17,607 nt of DNA from UMGS1470 sp051889215 (lineage in GTDB: Bacteria > Bacillota > Clostridia > Christensenellales > UBA1242). Below are positions 15,401 to 17,607 of this stretch, piece after piece. How positions within the stretch are numbered: position 1 is the first letter of the stretch; each line of letters starts with the position of its first letter. Made by a program: the position numbers and the translations under genes. The notes under the pieces are model-generated. The model did not search any database. It was not told the DNA's origin and saw nothing but the letters and a program-made list of their open reading frames with translations. The stretch covers positions 1-17,607 of the forward strand of contig JBJFDC010000015.1 of the NCBI GenBank assembly GCA_051889215.1. The letters run 5' to 3'.

Positions 15401-17607
15401 CAATTTATGATTGCATGAGTTTATATCGCGTTGATCGCGGTCTTCCAACAACATTAACCAATCTTGGCGCAAATGCATTTGCTCATCAAAATGCACTGAA
15501 AAGCATAAACCTTTCTCACACAGTTGTTGAAGAAATTGAAATGTATGCTTTGAGTTATGCGATTGAAAACAATGGCTTGACATATGTATATTCAGACGGC
15601 AAATATCTCGTTAATGACGCAGAAGTTCGAGTTGATTGGAGTTTTGATGGCAAAACAAACACTCTTTCATTCTCGGGTCAATCAATTCCAATGGTTGAAA
15701 CAAGTGAAGATATGTTCTGGGGCAATGGATATACATTTAACGCAAAGACCAACAGACTCACAACCCCGGACGGAACTTATGCTGAAAGATATTTTGTTCA
15801 AGATGGTGAACTTAAAAAAGATATTTTGATTTCAGCACCAAGGACACTAAAAACTCTTGGATTTATGGCTTTGAACACTGGTGCAACAAGAATTGTTGGA
15901 CTTGAAAAATCCGCTCTCAAATCAATGGAGGTTGGTGCTTTTGGTGAGACGATTAAATTCGGAATGAGCGGTGACACGATAACAAATGAAAGGTTTGGGG
16001 AGAATCTTGTTGAAATTAATCTTCCAAAAACTTTTGAGGATATAACATATTCAACTTCATCAGACATCGCCCTTGGACCAATGATAAGATTTAATTTGGG
16101 GACGATTGTCGGCGGGACAAACTATCATTTCCCAACAAATTTTGCCGGATATGCTTTTTCTGGAAACTTGGGTCTTCAAAATATTAACGTTGACTCAAAC
16201 AACCCAGTTTTCAGCAGCAAAGATGGTGTGTTGTTTAATGCGGCTCAAACAAAAATTATATCTTTCCCTGCTGGCAGAACAGGTGAATATGTCATGCCAG
16301 AGTCAGTCACGGTTGTTGGAGAGGCGGCATTTATGCTCTCAAAACTGTCAATCATCACAGTTTCAACATCTTTGGAAGAAATTCAAGATTATGCTTTCAC
16401 TGGGAAAACAGTCACATATGAAGATTCAATCGGTTCAATTTCAGAATTTATTGATTTGGAAAATTCAAAAGTCAAATCAGTTGGTCGCGGTGCCTTTGCT
16501 GGCATTTTGGTTTCAACACTTTCATTCCCTGACACTCTCGTAAAAATGGGTGACACTGCAGATATTTTGGAAACACCAATAAGTGGTGGATATGAAATTA
16601 ACAACAGCAATCTCGAAATTGTCATAACTCGTTCAGTTTTGAGCAAAGAAGTTTCTCTTGAATATAATGAACCAGTTGGTGGGTGGTATTATAATTTCTC
16701 CTCAAATGTCAATAGCATTCTCAATGCAGGAATATATTCCAACAAATTGTATGAAAAAGACTGGAAAGTTGAGGAAATTGATGGGAAATATTGGATTGTT
16801 GCATATCTTGGCGAAGAAACAAACCTTTCTGTTCCAAGCATCACATTCAATGACTCGGGCGAGCTCGTTGAAGTTTATGGAATCAGGTCATTAAACTATT
16901 CGAACGCATCGTCACTTTATGTTGCAGGTGGAATCAAGGCATTTGGATATCCTGGTGATTCAAACAACATTTTGGGATCAACCTCTGATTCAAATTTAGC
17001 TTCCATTGAAATTGGTGGCAGACTTGAAAGCATGACTGAAAATTCTCTCATGGGACTGGGTGAACTCACTTGTCTCAATTTGGCACGGGATTTGGAGTCG
17101 GCAAACTCGTTTGCTCCAACAGGAAGAACCGCATGGTATCACTATAATGACGGAGCATCAGAAGTTGTTTCAACATATCAAACTGCTGGAATTTATACTT
17201 CAAGTGAATTGCAACATGAAGATGTCGAATGGGTTGTCGATGATGAAGGTTATATCGTTGCATACACGGGTTTCAAAACAGAACTTGTTGTTCCAAGTCA
17301 TCTCCTCAATAATGATAACGAAGTGATATTTGTTAAGGGAATAAAATCATTCAAATATAACACGGCTGGAAACGTAACGACGCTCGGCAACGTGACATCT
17401 GTCACGCTTTCAGAAGGATTAAAAACAATTGAAGATTCAGCTAATGGTGCATTCCAATATTTGACAAACGTTGTTGAAATCAATTTGTGTTCAACGCTCA
17501 CTTATATTGGCGAAAATGCCTTCAAAGCATGTGAAATTTTGGAAGAAATCACAATCCCAAGCGGAGTGAAAGAAGTCGCAGTTTCTGCTCTTCCAATGGA
17601 CAAAAAC
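6424..17607 (+). CDS. Giant BspA-like leucine-rich-repeat surface protein (3' end beyond the window)
   Basis: A single uninterrupted frame of 3728 codons, still open at the last base. Start: TTG 6424, eight bases after AGAGG (6411-6415); the in-frame stop at 6400-6402 limits the N-terminus, and ATG 6463 is a weaker alternative without a well-placed ribosome site. Order: basic N-terminus and hydrophobic helix (residues 17-38); TasA/camelysin-like domain (~40-219); InlB/Flg_new repeat (~223-291); Ig-like strand-rich stretch (~292-373); second InlB-like repeat (~374-455); then LRR_5 (BspA-type) blocks with the pattern LP.SV..IG..AF.NC..L from ~465 onward. The blocks are divided by at least eleven copies of a WYY/AGIY/DGKNYI module, and a carbohydrate-binding-module-like insert sits at ~2878-3003. 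The composition is rich in Ser, Thr, Asn and Ile, as expected for an exported beta protein. BspA-type proteins are known as surface adhesins binding host matrix or other bacteria; that role here is inference. Any C-terminal anchor lies outside the window. Confidence 0.9.
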   Translation, partial: MENRLGKKVSKFSMAKAVILFLSFVFIISVFGVSLSIFRDNSQDEQSNDFAPIVLSDDSFSTLKSQVSVDMLGKSILVQPVSFVVSKDTSSGVYVRACINFDGIANDARQKIAYESITAATPVLGKSYKWTRFGEYYYLCDSSNQLVALTSANSGEVFNLLEKEANIVPEDIVDEKFAGGEKLNLNVTLQSVQTSKVSSKNVEAAHSAFNAVETTLANTKQQCKLYFYDADGLLLGNQTVAYGKGVTIPTPSAQTGKNLIGWNTKSDYTGATLDEEDLSSVYEDLVLYAEFDALTYNVTVIQPTDELGNPIGTIVPGSTTIRYGQSMTFRVIPNTNYYIYGVYINDKNIGSVSEFILSGQTSDVVIRADISQEVIFLDINGGSGTQPRITFNEDKTKFVLSEIEPTGPSGKEFYYYSTNPLDNEQGQNGIRIDLGVEYPLSYLEGNKVLYAIYLTPTADYQTATDYIVVPKNVTSIQGVGENNMFGIDTSEVKFVTLPRSVKKIGNGSFRNLDGLTGLSMSTVVDSIGEYAFENCVSIEQFAFGPFINKIGDGAFKNCVSLSTLKNFENIPTTELVGTFENCAMLTNVTLPSVVTRIERTFKNCSNLLEVVLPDGLRNIEESTFENCASLSYIEIPSSVSFFGSKVFRNCVSLIAVYGLKDVVAIEISDSMFENCVSLQQLNIPSNTAVIGDRAFYACSALQSINNLSVVKVGEVCEEAFAKCTNLKELIFSGSVKTVGARAFADSGVEKVSLSQRLSTLGEGAFENCARLSSVQNLGIITNIPQNSFKNCSSLFSVSIPATVTNVGTLAFENCSSLTNLSIPASVQTIEVDALKNATGLKSITLQGDLASVYNLNSTGLNWYYNTVAVNELNKKGYYTTVVSDWIVQNINGQYYIVGYRGISTNVTIPYIITNEIGERTYIYGVALQQYTDPSFTGFENVVIEEGIQAIFNIDAKNTTNGAVSVKYPCFQNMTTLKSITLPSTLSSLSNGAFAGCSSLTEVVGLENTKITKLGDLFMVPSNTVLDYDDIITIDGIEYRIKYNKPDEIGGVFQETALKEIKLPANLQIIGAGCFSMTPIKEIAIPASVRGVGAMAFGMMENLESITGFENCILDHKETINGQTINCGFAAIMYIQDGGTYDYNYPIFYGLPKLKTLSLPSYATIHSGTISLTGTTVSDPILIVMCENLDTIILPGDWSQQFSLSVLNESTGEFGINSYKWYLNGKEVPYAMEAGTYTIFPGSDDSEWVVDENGMVIAYKGSNTTVTVPSSIVQNGAVVNVVGVKSFKNAALVNVTLSEGLTTIDAGAFANMTRLKNVKLSNSITTIGDGAFENCSGLVSVVLPSSTQTVGADVFKGCSSIKIIVLNSNITTEQNLANISDGEWFYQNDGASVVVSSMQTAGIYSKYSSVATTNEWEVKAYKGKNYITAYLGSSKAITVPVLVVESDYSKIYEIYGLLALKKFNFTSITVSEGIETLGLDLNDSEYAEVYTSLGLMDQETSKIYTPFMQLAQGDSSVYMNNLSTLILPDSLNIVGRYGLAGIKLQGTNTQIELKDISTLGYGALSFVQVNQISINMTATKTLSKIPTNCFAGSQAKTISIGYGPTTIESGAFSNCSNLTEINLPASVVTIEDGAFDGCTSIKELNLRNARKIGSISGCTSLEKIILGAALYEPYSATNISNKNGNTWYYEGGSAEPVSYFDIAGTYVCEMPDLSTIWTYEQIDGKWYITGYTGNSVNLTVPSSLTIEGVETAISGIKSITTNDGVEIETVVVSEGISEILAGALSEKTNLSSITLPSSLTTIGANAFSGTNINLLTLGCESLTLSAGALDGMDNLEIINVKNAVNSSYTLPSGKTWTYIDGQSASTTTTTLLNKGIYTTLSNVATTNEWIVGADGNSHFIAGYKLDYTDSSKTLEVPRLVINHKTFDVYEISSIKSLYMPNKTNNNVEITLKISEGITKIDTNSSSHYMTDVLGVNYGYITQRLENSGANNIVSIELPSTIFEIGSYAFSYLYNLREVINLENTQIKELKSHTFYGNNELTQLNFPITLKDIGEYNLSDTPNLNKIVLQSALNSSYNIAGAGNGIWYYNSETIKTVTMQKAGIYSSSPIQTIGLWVVELIDGKNYITGYLGGATELVVPHELFDEQQGEIVQIYGVRGIGKTDLTSITFEEGIEEVGEMSASGNIFGGECTNLSKISMPSTLTTIYDHALDNISAENIVITIFGSQTNAYTLSSIKDTTWYYGNANVTIMQTYGSYATFQVSAYMPDADTSAQLAGKTSAERNSIVTAAGYGGIDNAWRITDLDTDGKDWYMYGYYGSQSDIVVPHYVMDYYSINKVPVLREICNFMALNQDDLTQQITKITLEEGYTRFGGKENSTEVSFPGKYLGVETIQEVVLPSTLTKLGMYAFVGFVSLEKINLEETNISTITSYAFVDTIKLKTLVLPDVVKKIETGAFYGSGLVEFELNEGLLSMDKGSLAGLTKLKVLTIPSTISSLTQDVLIYDVTGNGVETLSSLEKIVIKKDLSTSINIEEATKNVYYKDGSQIALSTIAQAGTYLNYLCGTTDEWQYETSDGKNYITSYTGKNVVVDVPTYIWNRATEQTIEIYGVKNLNNSKIRKLTIREGIKSVGNGSYNIFGGSPNNILTYISLPYSLAENDWNILDGCNALESINLFGNLQTALTTSDIKQVTWHSHDKLISGLLLGEEDIQDEITTISLAGGYSTYSIKSNVLLAKPAYDGFGADSYWMGESGSNIDAFIPAFALYFPSRLSSSLIDLESASDPMTIYSSYYQIVPINSVITLRTFSGYQSGTIGKVAKYGNNSLAFRSLTFAEGITRIGDKGDKNNGVGSEGSLNALGPIVCEGNGVTKVGSEDKINLLAFDGAFDSTVPSQLNANGGTLSLSSTAYAGPKALSYSPSGASKATTTIGLTKGVYVFEAMVKSSTAVSPLQVQLSSGSGYMTFDSEVHSGSGNYEYIFVKFEVQSDISAILNLTQNAIYDCMSLYRVDRGLPTTLTNLGANAFAHQNALKSINLSHTVVEEIEMYALSYAIENNGLTYVYSDGKYLVNDAEVRVDWSFDGKTNTLSFSGQSIPMVETSEDMFWGNGYTFNAKTNRLTTPDGTYAERYFVQDGELKKDILISAPRTLKTLGFMALNTGATRIVGLEKSALKSMEVGAFGETIKFGMSGDTITNERFGENLVEINLPKTFEDITYSTSSDIALGPMIRFNLGTIVGGTNYHFPTNFAGYAFSGNLGLQNINVDSNNPVFSSKDGVLFNAAQTKIISFPAGRTGEYVMPESVTVVGEAAFMLSKLSIITVSTSLEEIQDYAFTGKTVTYEDSIGSISEFIDLENSKVKSVGRGAFAGILVSTLSFPDTLVKMGDTADILETPISGGYEINNSNLEIVITRSVLSKEVSLEYNEPVGGWYYNFSSNVNSILNAGIYSNKLYEKDWKVEEIDGKYWIVAYLGEETNLSVPSITFNDSGELVEVYGIRSLNYSNASSLYVAGGIKAFGYPGDSNNILGSTSDSNLASIEIGGRLESMTENSLMGLGELTCLNLARDLESANSFAPTGRTAWYHYNDGASEVVSTYQTAGIYTSSELQHEDVEWVVDDEGYIVAYTGFKTELVVPSHLLNNDNEVIFVKGIKSFKYNTAGNVTTLGNVTSVTLSEGLKTIEDSANGAFQYLTNVVEINLCSTLTYIGENAFKACEILEEITIPSGVKEVAVSALPMDKN
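6472..6537 (+). other. Signal/anchor helix of the giant protein
   Basis: Residues 17-38 (AVILFLSFVFIISVFGVSLS and two more) are an uninterrupted hydrophobic helix behind a basic region with R4, K7, K8, K11 and K16. A charged stretch RDNSQDEQSND follows. There is no clear AxA signal-peptidase site; the small residues G32, S34 and S36 leave cleavage possible. With the domain that follows it resembles SipW-type signal peptides. Confidence 0.8.
6541..7080 (+). other. TasA/camelysin-like N-terminal domain (tentative)
   Basis: Residues ~40-219 show elements typical of the TasA/camelysin (SipW-dependent biofilm fibre) family: an SGVYVRACINFDG strand (~91-103), YKWTRFGEYYYL (~129-140, the usual W-x-x-x-x-x-YYY strand), and the C-terminal strand LNVTLQSVQTSKV leading to a helix with EAAHSAFNAVE (~185-214), like the family's AVQ...AW ending. 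The match is from memory of the family pattern, not from a search. The alternative is an unrelated Ig-like domain. Confidence 0.45.
7090..7296 (+). other. InlB B-repeat / Flg_new-type domain
   Basis: Residues ~223-291 follow the Listeria-Bacteroides (InlB B-repeat) pattern: LYFYDADG, then YGKGVTIPTP, then NLIGWNTKSDYTGATL, ending LVLYAEFD. These small beta-grasp-like repeats are common in secreted proteins of Gram-positive bacteria and often precede or follow BspA LRRs. Confidence 0.75.
7543..7788 (+). other. Second, longer InlB-like repeat
   Basis: Residues ~374-455 repeat the same plan in degenerate form: VIFLDINGGSGTQPRITF at the start, PSGKEFYYYSTN in the place of the GW-N-T strand, and YPLSYLEGNKVLYAIYL at the end. 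Between the two repeats (residues ~292-373) lies a strand-rich stretch with no family I can name. Confidence 0.55.
7816..8997 (+). repeat. LRR_5 block A: about fifteen regular BspA-type repeats
   Basis: Residues ~465-858. Each repeat is about 20-25 residues and carries the F/L-x-N-C landmark: YAFENCVS, GAFKNCVS, GTFENCAM, RTFKNCSN, STFENCAS, KVFRNCVS, SMFENCVS, RAFYACSA, EAFAKCTN, GAFENCAR, NSFKNCSS and LAFENCSS among them, with LP/IP strand starts in between. This is the most regular repeat stretch in the window; later blocks are shorter and have fewer cysteines. Confidence 0.85.
9007..9273 (+). repeat. Inter-block module 1
   Basis: Residues 862-950: WYYN, then KGYYTTVVSDWIV, NGQYYIVGYRG, VTIPY, YIYGV and EEGIQAI. 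This is the first copy of the module that separates LRR blocks. Its second half resembles the usual N-terminal cap of BspA LRR domains. Block B (9274-10080) follows, with long loops and fewer NC landmarks. Confidence 0.7.
10081..10332 (+). repeat. Inter-block module 2
   Basis: Residues 1220-1303: WYLNGKEVPYAMEAGTYT, then EWVVDENGMVIAYKGSN, VTVPSS, VVGVKSF and LSEGLTTI. The LRR repeats that follow (10333-10569) include AFANMTRL and GAFENCSGL. Confidence 0.7.
10570..10854 (+). repeat. Inter-block module 3
   Basis: Residues 1383-1477: WFYQNDGA, MQTAGIYSKYSSVATTNEWE, KGKNYITAYLGSS, ITVPV, EIYGL and VSEGIETLG. It shares an 18-base identical stretch with module 5. LRR block D follows (10855-11478). 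Confidence 0.7.
11479..11757 (+). repeat. Inter-block module 4
   Basis: Residues 1686-1778: WYYEGG, FDIAGTYV, IWTYEQIDGKWYITGYTGNS, LTVPSS, and VSEGISEI. A short LRR block with LPSSLTTIGANAFSGT follows (11758-11985). Confidence 0.7.
11986..12300 (+). repeat. Inter-block module 5
   Basis: Residues 1855-1959: WTYIDGQ, LLNKGIYTTLSNVATTNEWI, FIAGYKLDYTDSS, LEVPR, DVYEISSI and ISEGITKI. The DGK motif is changed to DGNSHF, and the Y-x-G strand carries a short insert. LRR block F follows (12301-12675). Confidence 0.65.
12676..12948 (+). repeat. Inter-block module 6
   Basis: Residues 2085-2175: WYYNSE, MQKAGIYSSSP, LWVVELIDGKNYITGYLGG, LVVPH, QIYGVRGIG and FEEGIEEV. This copy is close to the consensus. 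A short LRR block (12949-13137) follows. Confidence 0.7.
13138..13533 (+). repeat. Inter-block module 7 (expanded)
   Basis: Residues 2239-2370: WYYGNANVTIMQTYGSYAT, then an insert of about 35 residues rich in Ala, Asp and Thr, then AWRITDLDTDGKDWYMYGYYGS, IVVPHY, and LEEGYTRFG. The longest of the clear copies. LRR block H (13534-14028) follows with VKKIETGAFYGSGL. Confidence 0.6.
14029..14307 (+). repeat. Inter-block module 8
   Basis: Residues 2536-2628: VYYKDGS (the leading Trp replaced by Val), IAQAGTYLNY, EWQYETSDGKNYITSYTGK, VDVPTY, EIYGVKNL and IREGIKSVG. A brief, weak LRR stretch follows (14308-14487). Confidence 0.65.
14488..14931 (+). repeat. Inter-block module 9 (degenerate, long)
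   Basis: Residues 2689-2836. It begins TWHSHDK and ends FAEGITRIG like the other copies, and has AGGYSTYS where the others have AGIYTS. The W-V and DGK strands are replaced by a longer segment with SYWMGESGSN and FSGYQSG. Assignment rests on position and the two ends, so it is less certain. Confidence 0.4.
15055..15432 (+). other. Carbohydrate-binding-module-like insert (CBM4/9 type, tentative)
   Basis: Residues ~2878-3003 do not fit the LRR pattern but follow the usual plan of a jelly-roll CBM4/9-like domain: FDGAFDS...P at the start, LSLSSTAYAGPKALSYS, a strand before GVYVFEAMVKSS, LQVQLSSGSG, then a late strand YEYIFVKFEV, and the terminal YDCMSLYRVD in place of the usual YDD-V-L. Such modules bind glycans. 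Aromatic ligands cannot be verified without a model. LRR repeats resume with LGANAFAHQNAL (15466-15501). Confidence 0.5.
15580..15678 (+). repeat. Alternative LRR-block opening (W-F--TLSFSG type)
   Basis: The encoded YVYSDGKYLVNDAEV and VDWSFDGKTNTLSFSG resemble the W-T-L...GTLTISG preamble found before BspA LRR domains in many Gram-positive proteins. It replaces the WYY module at this junction. LRR repeats continue from about 15838 to 16680. Confidence 0.45.
16186..16332 (+). repeat. Canonical BspA repeat of the GVLFN type
   Basis: NVDSNNPVFSSKDGVLFN is followed by TKIISFPAGRTGEYVMPES and VTVVGEAAF. This is the well-known BspA variant unit (N-P-x-F-S-S-x-D-G-V-L-F-N ... YP.G ... Y-x-I-P-x-S-V-T-x-I-G). 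It occurs once in the window and supports the BspA family assignment. Confidence 0.8.
16684..16947 (+). repeat. Inter-block module 10
   Basis: Residues 3421-3508: WYYNFSSN, LNAGIYSNKLYEKDWKVEE, IDGKYWIVAYLGEE, LSVPS, EVYGIRSL and VAGGIKAFG. This is the first clear copy after the carbohydrate-binding-like insert. A short, poorly matching LRR stretch follows (16948-17133). Confidence 0.7.
17134..17430 (+). repeat. Inter-block module 11
   Basis: Residues 3571-3669: WYHYNDGAS, YQTAGIYTSS, VEWVVDDEGYIVAYTGFK, LVVPSH, VKGIKSF and LSEGLKTI. LRR repeats restart (LTYIGENAFKACEIL, IPSGV) and continue past the window edge, so more copies are likely beyond it. Confidence 0.7.

Overview
The window is AT-rich bacterial DNA read with the standard code: TGG is used for Trp, and TGA ends three genes, two of them directly at terminator hairpins. 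Strong AGGAGG-type ribosome sites, compact operons, and a BspA-type leucine-rich-repeat (LRR_5) surface protein with InlB-type repeats suggest an uncultured low-GC Gram-positive (Bacillota, probably host-gut). That assignment is inference; no rRNA or tRNA lies here.

Layout. (a) 1-35 is the apparent 3' end of an upstream gene, closed by a terminator at 53-77. (b) 217-2800 is a three-gene operon with its own promoter and terminator: an intact calcineurin-like metallophosphoesterase, a second protein that aligns with it but has lost most metal ligands, and an 80-residue zinc-ribbon protein. The last two overlap by one base or four, depending on the start chosen. (c) 2904-3455 is a membrane-anchored SLT-type lytic transglycosylase. 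It converges on a secA-family gene (3470-6184, minus strand) across a bidirectional terminator. (d) 6185-6423 is a 239-bp divergent control region with one promoter for secA and one for the next gene. (e) 6424 to the end of the window is a single open reading frame of at least 3728 codons that continues past the edge.

The giant protein has a signal/anchor helix, then a domain resembling TasA/camelysin (SipW-type) proteins, then two InlB/Flg_new-like beta repeats. After these come at least a dozen LRR_5 blocks. The blocks are separated by a recurring ~85-130-residue module of the pattern WYY...AGxY...W.V...DGK.YI..Y.G...VP...YG. One junction carries a domain resembling a family 4/9 carbohydrate-binding module.

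Functionally, 2904-17607 concerns the cell envelope: wall cleavage (SLT), secretion (SecA) and a giant exported protein. The SecA departs from consensus at several normally near-invariant motifs and shares its upstream region with the giant gene. This raises the testable idea that it is an accessory (SecA2-like) motor for that protein; the sequence alone cannot establish this. The phosphoesterase/pseudo-phosphoesterase/zinc-ribbon operon has no function I can name.
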